Shown here: positions 11,401 to 24,100 of the stretch, one piece after another
Layout: every line of letters starts with the position of its first letter
How positions within the stretch are numbered: position 1 is the first letter of the stretch
NCBI GenBank assembly: GCA_003117195.1
Contig: BDSI01000027.1
Location: forward strand, 680,001-744,000
DNA length: 64,000 bases
Direction: 5' to 3'
Source of the DNA: Eudorina sp. 2006-703-Eu-15
Taxonomy: Eukaryota > Chlorophyta > Chlorophyceae > Chlamydomonadales > Volvocaceae
Notes under the pieces: model-generated
Databases searched by the model: none
Told to the model about the DNA's origin: nothing
Seen by the model: the letters and a program-made list of their open reading frames with translations, nothing else
Made by a program: the position numbers and the translations under genes

Positions 11401-12601
11401 CTGCGGCGCCAGGTGCTCCGAGTTCGGTATCCCCATGTACATCACGGAGACGGGCATCGCGGACGCGCGGGATGACCGGAGGGCCGCGATGATCGAGGCC
11501 TACCTCCAGCAGGTGAGTACGGCATGTACGGTACGGCCCGCCGAGGGGCGCCGCCGGTGCCGCGCGTTTCCCGCGATGTAGTGCCTTCACCTTCAAACGC
11601 ATCAGTCCACTTGCTCCCGCCTCCCCCTTTCCTTCCCCGGCAGGTGCTTCATGCCATCGCGGACGGTTACGATGTGCGAGGGGTGTACTACTGGTGAGCA
11701 TACCCGGCGTCGCGGCAGGGTCGAGGTTGGGGGCCCTGCCGGTATGTGTCCTGGGACGAGCAGTTGCAGGTCGTACGTTGGCTATCTGGAGTTCTGGACA
11801 GTCAGTGGTATCCCTGTGGGCGATACCCTAGGTAGGGTGACGTCTGATGAGCCGCCCATCACCCACTCACCCATCAGTAGCTTGCGCCAGTGGCCCACGG
11901 GTCACTATCACGTACTGCTGGCGCATACACGGGCCGACCCGCTCCGCGAGCAGGACGCTGGTGGATGCCCTCGAGTGGGCCACGGGCTACACCATGAAGT
12001 TCGGGCTGTACGCCTGGGAGCCGGACGGCAGCGTGGACCGCAAGCTCAAGGTGCGTGTGGGTTGCAGGCGGGGCGGGCACGGAGGGCGGTAACGGAGGCG
12101 GAGAGCAAGGGCAGGCCCAGCAATTGATGTCGATGGTGATGGCGATGGTGGGAGATATACCTCCCGAAGAACACAAAGGCCCCAGCCTCGAAACTACGAT
12201 GGGGCCGCCGGGCAACGCACCCTGGCACATCTGTGTCTGCTGCAGTACCTGCAGAGAAACAGCTGCTGGTACTACTGCCTGTGCCTGCCACCGTGCCGCT
12301 TGATGGTGATGGGGGCTAAAGCAAAGATCAAGCATAAACCCAGGGGTTAAACGGGGTCAGCCTCCCATAAAAGCCCCTTGGGACGAATTGGACATAATGA
12401 CCTGCCGTACGGTGCGGTTGCTGCTGCTAAGCGCAGGAGGGCAGCGTGGCCCTGCAGCAGCTCTACCGGCGGCTGCCCGACAACATGGACGAGCTGCGGC
12501 AGGCGGCCAGGGAGCGTCTCGCGGCTCAGCAGCGACCGGGCGACAAGCGAGGAGCCCGGCTACTGCGGCACCAGCCAGCTGAGGCTGATCGCGTCCTCTA
12601 G
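8435..12601 (+). CDS. Glycoside hydrolase family 1 (beta-glucosidase-like), copy 2
   Basis: Paralogue of copy 1 with the same nine-exon structure: 8435-8703, 9000-9116, 9464-9668, 10070-10290, 10509-10781, 11413-11512, 11644-11693, 11954-12050 and 12437-12601 (498 residues). Exons 2-8 are the same lengths as in copy 1 (117, 205, 221, 273, 100, 50 and 97 nt). Catalytic motifs are NEPT (Glu195) and YITETG (Glu374). Exon 1 ends at a GC rather than GT donor (CAG|GCGCGT), which alone restores FWDRYAEDIK. Intron 5 is enlarged by a MITE. The last exon is shorter than in copy 1 and its C-terminus has diverged. Start choice is uncertain: 8435 is used, but ATGs at 8306 or 8501 are also in frame. Probably cytosolic; substrate unknown. 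Confidence 0.88.
10993..11393. mobile_element. hAT-like MITE in intron 5 of GH1 copy 2
   Basis: 401-bp non-coding element. Perfect 16-bp terminal inverted repeats CAGGGTGGCTATCTTA lie at 10993-11008 and, as reverse complement, 11378-11393. They are flanked by a perfect 8-bp target duplication CTCACCGC (10985-10992 and 11394-11401). Terminal CAGGG and an 8-bp duplication are hallmarks of hAT transposons. The interior is AT-rich for this genome, with several scattered agatact words and no transposase ORF, so it is non-autonomous. Copy 1 lacks it at the matching intron. Confidence 0.88.
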
Positions 12602-13502
12602 CCACAATCCACCGGCGATGAGGACGTGCCGTTAACAGCCAACCAGGCCGTTGGACGGGATTTCGATCTTGGATTTGTGCATTCATCCAGTTAGTCGTGC
12701 ATGGGTGCTTAGTCGATGGGGTTGTACGTAATGGAGCGGGATCGGCGGCAGGGAACTGCGTTGTGGTGAGGAGTTGCAGCAAGCGTTCGAGCAGGAGGAC
12801 TCTTGAAGGGGATCGTCGGCGCCTGCCCGACCTGCATCGCCACCCCATCATAAATGGAGTTCGCATATCGGCGCATAGGGTAGTGCCGCCCTGTGGGCTC
12901 AGTCGCTATGGAGATGCTGTAGGCCAGGGATATGGAGCTGGCGGGGGTCGCGGGTGTGCGTGGGGTTGTTCCTGCTGCGGTGTTCAATAGCTGCCGCCAT
13001 CTCAGCCCTTCTCAGCAAGGCGCACCTTGCCACCTTCACCTTGTACGCGGCGGGTCACTGCAGCCGGCAATGCAGTGCGCATGAAGGAACGCACTTGTGG
13101 CGCATCACCTCGTCGTTCGCGAAACTCGAATCGAGCGGATCAGTTATGTGGTGATGGGCGTCGTGTAAAGGAACGTTTGGGGCTTGGGTTTATTGCTGCC
13201 CGCGTGCTGAATGCGCTCGGGCAAGGCGTGCAAGGACGACGGTTGCTCAATTACAGTTAGTAATATGCGCTTCTTGACGCCAGCCTGCATGTTTGGTTTC
13301 CGCGGGTACGGATGCTAGCTCCGGAGCTGTTTCAAGTTTCATTTCGTTCCAACGAGGTTTATTCCTTCCACAAGCAGGTTACGCTGAATAAGCGCGTTGC
13401 ACCATGTTCTAGCTATGATATTCTGTTCTATGTATGGCTTGCACGTGACCAATTATTGTAAACTTGTTGGCATTGAACCTGTTGGGACGCTACCTGCGGA
13501 AA
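12602..13502. other. 3'UTR of GH1 copy 2 and upstream region of the SurE gene
   Basis: No coding exon recognised. TGTAA occurs at 13164-13168 and 13457-13461; either may end the GH1 copy 2 transcript. The second lies only about 40 bp before the predicted SurE start, so the two genes are close and tandem. Confidence 0.45.
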
Positions 13503-16500
13503 ATGCATCGTCTAATCGCGAACAAGAATCCCGGTACCATGCTTTTACTCCACCACAGAGGCCGACCCAGTAAACTTTTGCTGACGCGGTCACGTTCGTC
13601 GACGGTCGCTGTCTGCGCTGGTCATCCTTGCCTGGTGCTGTCAAATGGCAAGTGCATGAGTGTTCTCGCGCCTCACATAAGTATCATAAGTATAATTGCC
13701 ACGAATAGTAACGTTAGGATATGTCTTGAGTCCGCAGACGATGGTGTTGAGAGCCCGGCGCTGCAGTCCTTAGCTACCAAGTTGCGGCGCGAAACTGGAC
13801 ACCGAGTAATTGTGGTAGCCCCTTCGCGTAACAAGAGTGCAGCCAGGTAGGCACACCCCGTCCAACATTTATGTTGACAGCGAAGCTGTCCACTGTGTAC
13901 GACATACATACGTGTACTATCCCTTCGGTCCGGCATGTCACATCCTTTTTCACGTCTTATCTCATAACGTAATACTTTTGTTATCACGGGCTAGCATGGT
14001 GCGCTCCGCTTCAGACCTTCGTACCCGAGCACCAACACCACAGCAGGTGAACTGAGGCTGCCACCGATGGTGCATCAATAAGCGGATGCGTCATCGGCCG
14101 TCCCCTCACCCTTTCCATTGACGTGTTCCTTTGCCTCCTTTGCCTCCCCCAGCATGGGTCTCACCCTGCGTCACGATATGGAGCTGCGGGTGCGGCCGGA
14201 CCTGGGGCCGGACACGTACGCGCTGGCGGGTAAGGCCCGTCTGTCTGTACTACTGCAAAACCCGCCTTGTGTCGCGCAGGCGGCGGCGAGAGAGGCGGCG
14301 ATGGGCAGTACCGGCCGATGCGTCTTCCTGGCGTCTCCCGCCATCCAGCCATCCGTTCCTGCGCCAGTACCCACTCCTTCCCAGGCGTGCCGACTCTGTA
14401 TCCACCCTACCTACCCCTTGTCAACCCCTTCCTTATACCCACCTACCCACGCACCCGCCCCTGGTCGCGCCTCTGCTGCCCTCCTGCTGCGACTCCCACA
14501 GGCACCCCCACGGACTGCATGATGGTGGCCCTGGACGCCACCAAGGGCCTTATGAGGGCCCTGGACCTGCACCCCGTCATGGCGCTCTCCGGCCCCAACT
14601 ACGGACCCAACATGGGCACGGACGTGCTGCTCAGGTCGGGCGGAGGCGGGGCCGAACATACCCGTACAACGGATTGCCAGGCGCCTCTGTTGCCGGTCCT
14701 TTTGGAGTCATTGAATTTGTCGTCGTGGTTGTCAATTACCGTGGTTCTGTCCTTCTACCCCGTCACCGGAACGCTTGACACGACACGAAACCCTCCGCCC
14801 CCCGCGCCGCCCCCCGGCCTGCCCTCCGTAGCGGCACCGTGGGCGCTGCCCGCACCGCAGGTCTGTACGGCGTGCCCGCCCTGGCCTCCAGCAGCACCTC
14901 CCTGGATAAGAGCTCCGCCCTGGACAACGCGGTGGAGGCCACCCTGGTGGGCAGGGGCGGGACGCAGGGGAAGGGGTCGGCGGTCGGGAAGGAGCCGGAG
15001 GGGCGGGACGAGGGGGTCGAGATGGAGGGGAGCTGCGGGAAGCTGAGCTGCTACTCAGGGCCATTGCGGAGACGCGGGGCGGTGCGGCGGGTGCTAGGTA
15101 TGCAGGGGATGCGGGCAACGTCCGCGTCTTCCAGGGCAGGGCAGGGCAGGGCAGGGTCCGTGATTCTATGACGGCTATGTGGGGGGCGGGGGCCTTCAGG
15201 AGGGGCACCGCTCTTTTTGAGAGGCTGCGGACGGACGGCGCGTCGTGAGGGATACGGAGGACCAGCGACCCGGGTGGGGGTGGGGGTGGGGGTGGGGGGC
15301 TGCTCGCGGCTCCCCGGACGGCTGAAGGGCGTGCGGCGGGCAGGGGCGGCACCTGGACCACCCCAGCTGTAGCTCCTTGTAGATGCCGTACGGTACGGGA
15401 GGTGACCTCATTCGGTGTCCCGGTTATGTGTGGACCCTCACTGTCCCGTCCCGTCCCGTCCCATGGGTCGCAGGCGCTGACCCGGGTGGTGCTGGACACT
15501 CTGGGCGGTCAGCCGGCCCGCAACTGGCCCCGGAACCACGTCGTGGTGGGCGGCATGGGCCGCCGCCACGTGGTGTCCACATGCGAGTACGAGGCGCTGC
15601 CGCACAACTGGGTGCTGGATGTGGAGCAGGTGGGAGCACTCGGGCAGCGGGGGAGGAGGGGAGAGGGGGAGGGAGGGAGGGTGGGCACAGCAGGTGGTCT
15701 CTCGTGTGGGACCTTTTCCGAAGGAGCTCGTGCGGATCGAAGGGGTACAGCAACCTCGGGGTCCAACCACCACTCACCCTCCACCACTCGCACCCTCCCT
15801 AGGGGCAGGGTGCCGCCGATTGGACCCAACGCGCCGCGATGACGGCACCGCACTTGGTCGTACGCCCGGACAGCCGTATTGCCCGGGCCGCCCACGCACA
15901 CCCACTCCTCAGACAATCCTGCCGCCCCGCCGCGCAGTATGAATATGTCTGCCAATCTCCTAAACCCCACCGCCCCCTCCGCGCCCCCCCCCCTCCGCAG
16001 GTGCTGGTGGACGCCTTCCGGGACGGGGACGTGTTCCTCAACCTCAATGTGCCGGCCGACTGGCAGCCGCGGGGCGGCAAGGTGCAGACCACCGGTGGGT
16101 CGGTGGGTCGGTGGCGGGCAGCTCGATGGGGGTGTTCAGGCCTGGGCTGGGCTGGTGGCAGCACGGGTTGTGTCTTCCCGCGGTGCAGGGCCCCAAATGG
16201 AAAGCTATGCAGGCAGGCAGTGGGGTGGGTCGGTGGGTGAGGAAGGGGAGGGAGATGGGACGCTAGGGGGACTGGTGACTCTGCGCAGCGCTGGGGAGGT
16301 CGCCGGACGAACGGGCGGGCGGGCGGGCGAGCGGAAGATCCGGAAGAGCTGCTGACAGAATCACGGCGTTACTGTATGACGGGTCACTGGGGCGGATCCG
16401 CACACTATGAAACCTGACCTTGCCCCTATCCAGGCCTGGGGCTTATGTTCTACAAGGACTCGTACGTGGTTTCGGTGCCCGGGAAGGCGTCTGCGGCCGC

Positions 16501-17630
16501 CGCCTGCTCCGACCGCCCCCAGCCGGCGCTTGTGGCAGCCGCGGCGGGGGCGGGGGCGGGAGCTGTGGCCGGCAGCACCAACGGCAGCGTGAGCATGAGC
16601 AGCTTGGAGATGGCGAGCATGACAAGCAATGGTAACGGGCACGGGCACGGACACGGACACGGAAATGGAAACGGAAATGGCAACGGACACGGCAGTGCCA
16701 CCCAGGCGGACGTCATACAGGACATTGCGGAGGTGAGGTCCAGGCGGGACGATGAGCCGCATGGGAGGTCCAGGGTTTCGAGGCCCCGTTCGGATCTGAT
16801 TGGATCTGATCGGATCTCAGCCATCGAGGGGCGCAGTGTACTGAAGGATTGAAACTGCCAGCGACCGTGCCTCCGGGTGCAACCCGTGGGACGATGTTTC
16901 GATTCCCTCACTGACCTTCCCGCCTACGGCCGGGTCCTTCGCGTATCCCTTTGCTGACAGGCCCTCGCGGCAGGGCAGCCCGTGGTGTACAACAACGCGT
17001 ACGACACGCGTCGTACCATGCAGATCGATCGCAGTGACGTCATGGCGCTGCAGGCCGGCCATGCCTCCATCTCCACGTTGCAGGTGGGATGCGAGGAGGG
17101 CACCCCCTGGAGACTTGGGCGGTAGGGGGTCCAGGAAATCGGACGCTGGGGGGTGGAGCGGCGCAGGAGGGGCGGGGACCTGCGACCCGGTGTCTGGACC
17201 CACACCGCTCCCGCGGGCGCCCCATGCCCGAACCCGGCCGTCCGTGCAACCCAGGGCCCAACACCGAATCAGTCTGAACACAAGAGCCTCGCGGCCGCCT
17301 TCCTTTGGATGCCGCCGTCGCATGTCAACACATCGGCAGATGCACATATGATGGGTTTCTGGCCTCCCCGGCGTGTCCTCCCTCCCATCCTCGCCCTCCC
17401 TCTCCCATTTCCCATGCACCGCCTCTCCCCCGCCTCGGACCGCCCCCCCTCACCCCCTGATTCTGCCCTGCCCCGAATCCGCCACTCGCCCCCTCGCCCT
17501 CCTGCAGACCTGGCCCGAGGGCCACACGCTGTGTCTGTCCGACCGGGTCATGTCGCGAGCGCTCCTCTCCGCCTACGACGGACTGCCGGCCTGGCTGCAG
17601 CTCCGCAGGCAGGTCGCCGCCTTGCAGTAG
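13503..17630 (+). CDS. SurE-like 5'-nucleotidase / acid phosphatase
   Basis: SurE proteins are divalent-metal phosphatases acting on nucleoside monophosphates and related substrates. Exons: 13503-13846, 14153-14229, 14502-14634, 14832-14946, 15474-15629, 16001-16094, 16434-16732, 16961-17083 and 17508-17630 (487 residues). The N-terminal ~50 residues are basic and Ser-rich, possibly an organelle transit peptide; starting at 13656 would remove them. SurE landmarks: SADDGVESPAL (Asp79-Asp80, metal site), VIVVAPSRNKSAAS, GTPTDCMMVALD, SGPNYGPNMGTD, SGTVGAAR (formed across the exon 3/4 junction), and NLNVPADW. The canonical Asn of the NDDG motif is replaced (ADDG). Exon 7 adds an Ala/Gly stretch and a His/Gly/Asn repeat absent from bacterial SurE. 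No frame break. Family is secure; the start is less so. Confidence 0.87.
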
Positions 17631-18691
17631 CAGCCTCGGGAGCTGTAGCAACAGCGCGGCGGCGGTAAACGTATGACTGGGCGACGGGGACCGTGGTGGA
17701 CACAGGCTGGGGTGGGGGGGGGATGCATGGACGAGGGCGGAGGCGGAGTCTGGAGGGCCCGAGGGGGGTCCCAAACACGACTGTAGCACGTCACGATTCC
17801 GGCGTCTGTAGCACTGCGGCCGAGTTGAGGAGTTGGCGTCGCGCGCGTGCTTGTGACTGCTCCAGGGGGGCCGGGAGCGGTGGACCTGCCTGTCGCTCAG
17901 TGGTGGACGGCTGGGTCTCGGTCTGAGGTTGTTGAGGCATCCATTGGGGGATGTTTCCAGGCCGTTTCTGGTCACTGGCTCCTCGGTGGTAGCTGGCTGG
18001 GTGGTCGTTGGTTCCAGTTCGAGCGAAACCGACGTGCGGGAGCGCGCCACGTGCGATGTGATTCATGGGGCTCATCGGTCTCAGTGAGTGTGAACAGTCG
18101 TCGACCCCGACCTGCTCTTGTGACCCGTGGATGGGATGACCTTGGTGCAGCAGCGCTGGTCTCGCACGACTGTGGGTGGGTCGCCCTTCCTGACTGGGCC
18201 TCGAGCCCCAACTGGACTTTGCCTAAGGCAGGGCCGCCCCGGCGGTAGGGCTCAGGGCAGCCCTGCCCAGACGGCTCAACCCCGAGCCCACGTCGAGTGT
18301 TTCCGCTGGTGCGGTTGGCCCCCCTTACTCCCCACACCCCCGGCCCCGCCCCGGGTGGATGTGGGGTGCGTGCGGTGTGTGATGAACAGATAGACAGATA
18401 GATAGGGTGGTACGCTCGCATCGTGAAAACGTAGGGGTGTGTACTCTGGATGACGACCCACGTGATCAGGCTAGGCGTTGGTCCTGACGGTCCGTGATCC
18501 TCGACTCCGCTTGTTGTCGGTGATACATGACGGGGTGGGACGCGGAGGTGCACAACGGTGACCCGGGGTGTGTGTGGGGGGGGGCGGGGGTGGGGGGGTG
18601 GGGGGTGTCAAACACAACGCACGGCGCAGGGGCACACAGCAGGCAGAGCCCCAGCGGTGCCCGGGTTGTCGGAGGTCCGATGGCCGCTCCT

Positions 18692-18741
18692 GGGAGGGAG
18701 GGAGGGAGGGAGGGAGGAAGGGAGGGAGGGAGGGAGGGAGG
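18692..18741. repeat. (GGGA)n microsatellite
   Basis: Tandem GGGA units broken once by GGAAG, in the SurE-CNNM intergenic region. Confidence 0.85.
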
Positions 18742-20280
18742 TGCCTGCCTGGGGCGGACGGGAGGTACCCTCCTGCGGGGCAGGGGAGGTGTTGGTACGA
18801 GATGAAGAAGCTGCGCGAAGCTGCCAGGACAGCAGGGAGGACATGCTGAGCAGCAGGCGGGGCTCATGCAGCCAGCCAGCGGCGCGAACCCGACCGGCGC
18901 CGCTGGATCCCCCTTCCGGCCTCCTGCAGCGGCTGCTGCTGCGGCTGCGTCTGTCGCTCGGGTTGGCACCTGTGCCTGCGGGGCGTTCAGGGTCTCGGTG
19001 GTCTGATGGCACCCTGGTTGCAACCGTGACAGGGTGGACCCTTAGCCCCGACCGGGCGTTCCAACGGACCCGGTGCTGGCTGTGGAGTGGTCGCCTCTAG
19101 ATTTACTGGCTGCTGCCACCGAACCCGCCGGCGGCGGCTTGAATGCGCCCTGTGGGAGGTGCGTGCGGTTCGGTGTACGGCCAGGGACGGTGAACGGCCG
19201 GGGGAGGTGGAGAGCGACGTCAGGGCGCCAGGGAGGGACCTTGTCTGGATGGCTGGCTGCGTGATCCTGCTGCCACCTTGCTTGAGCGCGAATCGAAAGG
19301 GTGGTGAACGGAAGGGACGGAACGGAACGGAACGAGAGGGAGGGAAATGGGGGTGGCCCTGGGGCCGGCTCTTGCACTGTGCACGAGCGGCGGGGAGCGG
19401 CGCTATCCCTTGTTGATCGCACGTTGCGTTGTGGAGGTGCAGCTGGCGTGGCCTTCCGCTGGCTCGTCCCTGCGAGGGCGGTTATCGGCCAGCCCACCAG
19501 CCGACCGGCCAGCCAGTGATGACGCCGTGACACATCGCGGTGGTTTGGGTATTGGTTCGCTGGGGGGAACCTGTCCTCGCCCGTGGGCGGGTGCGCTCCC
19601 GTACACGTCTGCACAGCTGCGCAACACGGCCGCCGCGACTCATGCCAGGGCACCTCGGGGCGTGTCGGGGCAAGCGTGCGGCTGCGGGGTCTTGCAGGGC
19701 CCCTGCGGCCGCCCTGCCCCCCGAGGTCTGGCGAGCCGGGATTCGTGCGTTGTGGTGGTGGTGGCGATCGTGGTGGTGGTGGTGGTGATGGTGCCTTCCG
19801 ATACCGGGCGCGGGGTCATGCAGGGCGGGTCCCTACCGTGGACGTGCTTTGAGCCGCATCGTGATCAAACTTTTTTGAACTTTCAAGTTGACATGTCACA
19901 GACCAGGGCCTTGAGAACGGCCGTGCAACCAACGGCCGGCGAAGCCCCACCGCGGCAGCCCTCAGCCCGATACCCCACCCCACCGTCGTACACACTGAAG
20001 TACCCCCACACACCATCTCTTATCTTCTATTAAAGGGAACTAACGATTAAGAATGTGTCATAACACGTACGGCGAATAGCCGTGTGGCACCTCCGAAAGC
20101 TTCAGACATACAAAGGACCCGTACTACAGTTCCGTACTCTCGTCCAAGAACCCGCCTTCTCTTGCAGAGAAACCTACGCATATCAGCTTCACTGCCCCTC
20201 GGGGCGACCCTACCGGACAGGTAGGGTTCCCCAGGACCGGACCGGCTGCACTCGGTCGTATACGCAAGGCCCACCAGCGG

Positions 20281-20316
20281 CTGTCCCCCATGACCCGCGG
20301 GGTCCACTGTAACATC
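20281..20316. repeat. Solitary MITE-terminus-like sequence
   Basis: Closely resembles the left 36-bp terminal repeat of the MITE at 43868-44160 (shared core tgacccgcggggtcc and ctgtaacatcc). No inverted partner was found within about 600 bp, so it may be a remnant end. Confidence 0.5.
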
Positions 20317-20921
20317 CTCAATACGCGGGCAGGGGGGGGTCCGCACGGGTCGACACCGGCGAGCAGTCCGGCTGTCCCCGAGTGGGGTCGCAACGGCATC
20401 TGCCGACCTGCCCTGCCCTACCGCTGCTCGAGGCCCTGCCCTCAACGAGAAACCCTCAGGGGCCTCGGCTACCCGCTCCCCGTCAAGACCCGCCGCTGGC
20501 CCACGTACTCCAGGGTGACGCCCGCTGGAACAGCCAACCCACGTCGAAACGGCGGGGGTGAAATTCAAACCTTAGAGGAAAAAAATCAGACTTTCCGGCG
20601 ACAATTCCCCCCCTCCCCCGGCCCCCATAAACACACGTCGCGGCCGTGGGTGTGAGCCAGGGAGTGCGGCCTCCTTGCAGCCGCTCCCCACTGGAGGGGA
20701 GGCACTCGTCCTGTCCGCGGCACCATGTACGGCGGCGGTTTGGTTGTTGTATTCTGTTATTCATTACGAAATAGGCGTCACGCTGGGCCAGACCCAGGAG
20801 TAAGAAACCAAGAGCCAAAAAGGAATAGGATGGGTTCCGTTGCTGCCGCTACAAGGCCCCGTCGGCTTACTGATTGGACGTCCCCCCATATCCACCAAAC
20901 AACCCCTCCCCCCTCCCAACG

Positions 20922-20971
20922 TTACACACAGTTCTCTAAACACACACACACACACACAGTTCTCTTTTACA
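20922..20971 (-). terminator. Putative TGTAA poly(A) signals (CNNM gene)
   Basis: Two minus-strand TGTAA words, read as TTACA at 20922-20926 and 20967-20971. They lie 190-240 nt beyond the CNNM stop codon, one on each side of a CA repeat. Confidence 0.5.
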
Positions 20972-21160
20972 CACAGTGTCAGTGGGCCCCGCGGGCGGGA
21001 GCACCACTCTGGTGGGACTCAGAGCCCTCCGACGCGTCAATACACACAGGAAGAAACCACAGGAAGAAACCACACAGGAAGAACAGCCGCATAGATACAT
21101 ACGTGTATATGTGTAGTAAGGTATGCACTGGCGGGTGGCCCTCTCAGCCCCCTCAACTCA

Positions 21161-24100
21161 TCACTGCTCCCCCTGCAGCAAGGGCGCCCGCAGCCCCGCA
21201 CCGCCCCCCTGCGGCCCCCAGCTGAGGTCCCGCGCCGTGCTGGCCCCCGATCCGCCCCCGCCGCCCCCGCCCGGCCCCCCGCCCCCCAGCCCCAGCGCCA
21301 GCCCCGCCGCATACGAACGCCGTGCCGGGGTGATTCCCTGGGACCCGGAGCCGCCGCCCAGGTTCCTCGCCGCCGCCTTCTTGCTCGCGCCCGCCGCCGC
21401 CAGCACCTTGGCCAGGTGCTCGGGCAGCGACTGGGCGAGCTGCGCCTGGTTGGCCCGGATGAGGCGGTTGTTGTCGATGTAGCGGTCGGTCTCGTCCACG
21501 ATCTCGGCGCGGATGAGCTGCGGGCGGGGGGTGAGGGGGCAGGGAGAGGAGAGGCGGGGCGGGGAGGGGAGAGGAGAGGACCCAGGGAGTGGGGGGCCGG
21601 GGTATAGGGCGTCCCAAGGCACCTCGGATACGGTGGGCAGTGTATTGGAGGCTCGCCTCGCGCCATTAGTAGTTTAGTTTACGCCGCCATGATTGCTGCG
21701 GGTTTGAGCGGCCGTGATTGCTGCGGATTTGAGGGACCATGATCGCTGCGGGTTCGAGGGGCCATGATTGCTGCGGGTTTGAGGGGTTTGCGAGGCACGG
21801 ACGCCATACACCGCGGCAGAGAGGAGCTGACTCAGGCGACCGGATGGCGTTGCGTTGCCCGGGGCCATTGGGGACGAGGGGGTGTAGGGTACAGCGCTGC
21901 GGCCAAAGGTCACGGTTCCACGGCACGGAGACGCACGAGTGCATTGGCGCTGAGCAGTGGGCGGCAGTGGGCGGCGGAGGGCGGCGGAGGGCGGCGGAGG
22001 GCGGCGGAGGCGTTCACCGCGGCTGCCTACAATCAACAGCACCGGCGGCGACATCTCCCCGGGGTACCCGGCCGCTGGTCTGGACTGGCGGGGAACCCGA
22101 CCGGCGGCCGGGGCCCAGCATGGGTCAACGCCTCCGCCCCGGACTGGTGCTGCCGAAAGCCCGACCCTCACCCATCTGCCGTATTGCCGTACTGCCGTAC
22201 CTCCTCGATCACGTCTTCGATGGTGATAATGCCGATCGGGCGGCCCTCCTCGATCTCCCTCTCCCCTTCCTCCTCCTCCTCCTCAGCAGCCTCCTCCCCG
22301 CGGGTGGCATGCCCCGGGTCCGCGCCGCCCGCCGTCTCCGACGACCTCGGCGGCCCGCCGCCGGGCGTCACCGTGCCGCTGGCGGCCGCCGTGACGGGCG
22401 CCGCCGTCCCCGCGCCGCCCTCCCCGGGCAGCCCCCCGGACTCGGCGCCGCTCAGGGCCGCCAGGGCCGCGGAGCCGCTGTGCATGCTGCCCCCCGGGGT
22501 CTCGCTGGCGCTGCCGAGGCCGCGCCCCGTGCCCTCCGACCCGCCCGCCGCCGCCGCCAGCGACGCCGCCGCCGTCATGGCCGCGTTCGCCTGCAGCCCC
22601 ATCCGCGTGAGCCGGTGGCCCCAAGCAGGAGCAGGAGCAGGGGCAGGAGTAGGGACTTTGGAACCGTCCCCAGTCGCCGCCGCGCCTGCGATCGGCGCCA
22701 CCAGCGCCGAGGCCCCAGCGGGCGGCGCCGACCCCGGCTCCGCCGCCGGCACCGCCGCTGCCGCCACCTCCGACGCAATGCTCGCCGCCGCCGGCGTCGC
22801 CGAGAAGGCCGACGTCCATCGCGGGAGCTGCGCAGGCTGCGCCGCCGCCGCCGCAGCCGGCGGCGTCAGCGTCAGCGGCTCGGCGGCGGCATGGGTTGAC
22901 GCTGGCGGCGGCGCCGCCGGCCGCCCGCCGCCGCTCGAGGCGACCGATTCCTCGTACTCACCGCCGCGCGGCATTTCTGGCATGACGCCGCTCCAGTGGC
23001 GGAACGACGCGGGGGCCTCCAGGACCGCTGCCGCCGTGTCGACGCTGTCGCTGGGGTCCAGTACGCTGGGCGGATAACTTGTGTCGAGGCCGCCGCTGGG
23101 CGCGTAGTATAGATTGTACGACATATACCCGTCGACATCACCCTCCGTCTCCGCCGCGACGGAGCGCGCGTCGTCATTTGTCGCGGCGCCCGCCGCGGCG
23201 CGTCGGACGGCCGCCGCCAGCTCCTCGCCCGAGATCGCACCCTCCGGGGCGCCGCGGCCGCCGCCGTCGCCGCCGCCGCCGTTGCACGCCGCACTCGCCT
23301 GTCTAGCAGCGGCAGAGCCGCCGCCGCCGCCGCCACTGGCGCCGCCGCCTTGGACCCCCTCCGGCCGTGCCTTACTAACGCTGCGCGAGCGGCCCATATC
23401 CGCACGTCGTACTCCCGTGGAGGCTTCCAGCGCCAGAAGCCGCTCCAGCTCCCCGCGCGCCGGCTGCGTCAGTACGGCGATGTGCGACCGACCCGTCTGG
23501 AAGAGCCGCAGCATGTCGTACATGCGCGTCGTCGCGGGCAGCCTGTTGTCGCAGCAGGGGAGGGGAGGCACGTCGGGGGCGGCAGATCCGGGGGCCGGGG
23601 GGGAGGGGGCGATGTGTGGGTGCACCGATGACTGTGTTGCTACTGCTACTGCAACTACTGCTGCTGGTGCTACTGCTGCTGCTGCTGGTACTACTGCTGC
23701 TGCTGCTGGTACTACTGTGGCGGCTGCGGCGGCAACCCTGCTTCTGGCCACCACCGCCATCACGCCTTCCCCACAACACACATAGACACACCATAAGGTC
23801 GGCTGGTTCGCGTCCAGTGCTGCTTCCCAAGCCCTGGGCCTCCTCCAACCCTACCGCCCGTCCGCCCACCGACCCACGGGCCCACCGACCCACGGGCCCA
23901 CCTGGGTATGCTTCTGATCCTCAGCATGGACACCGGCACGTCCTCGCTGCTCCCCAGTCGGTACTGCAGCAGCTCCTTGACCAGCACCAGCCCCACCACG
24001 TCCCCCCGGTCGCCCTCCCGGTGGACGGGGATGCGGCTGTGACCGCTCCGCAGGATGGAGCGCAAGGCGGCCTCGTCCAGGCGGTCGCTGCTGGACAGCA

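Larger units (their letters stand above)
17631..21160. other. Long convergent intergenic region, no gene recognised
   Basis: 3.5 kb between the SurE stop (plus) and the CNNM stop (minus). It is G-rich and repetitive: (GGGA)n at about 18692-18741, GGT-rich runs near 19750-19790, and a (CA)n run at about 20941-20958. Several long frames exist on both strands, but none has a recognisable domain or a convincing exon chain. The right end (about 20900-21160) is probably CNNM 3'UTR. A solitary MITE-end sequence lies at 20281-20316. Confidence 0.45.

Noticed and set aside
18466..19653. Several overlapping frames on both strands in the SurE-CNNM gap
   Set aside because: They mutually overlap, contain GGGA repeats and proline runs, and show no domain.
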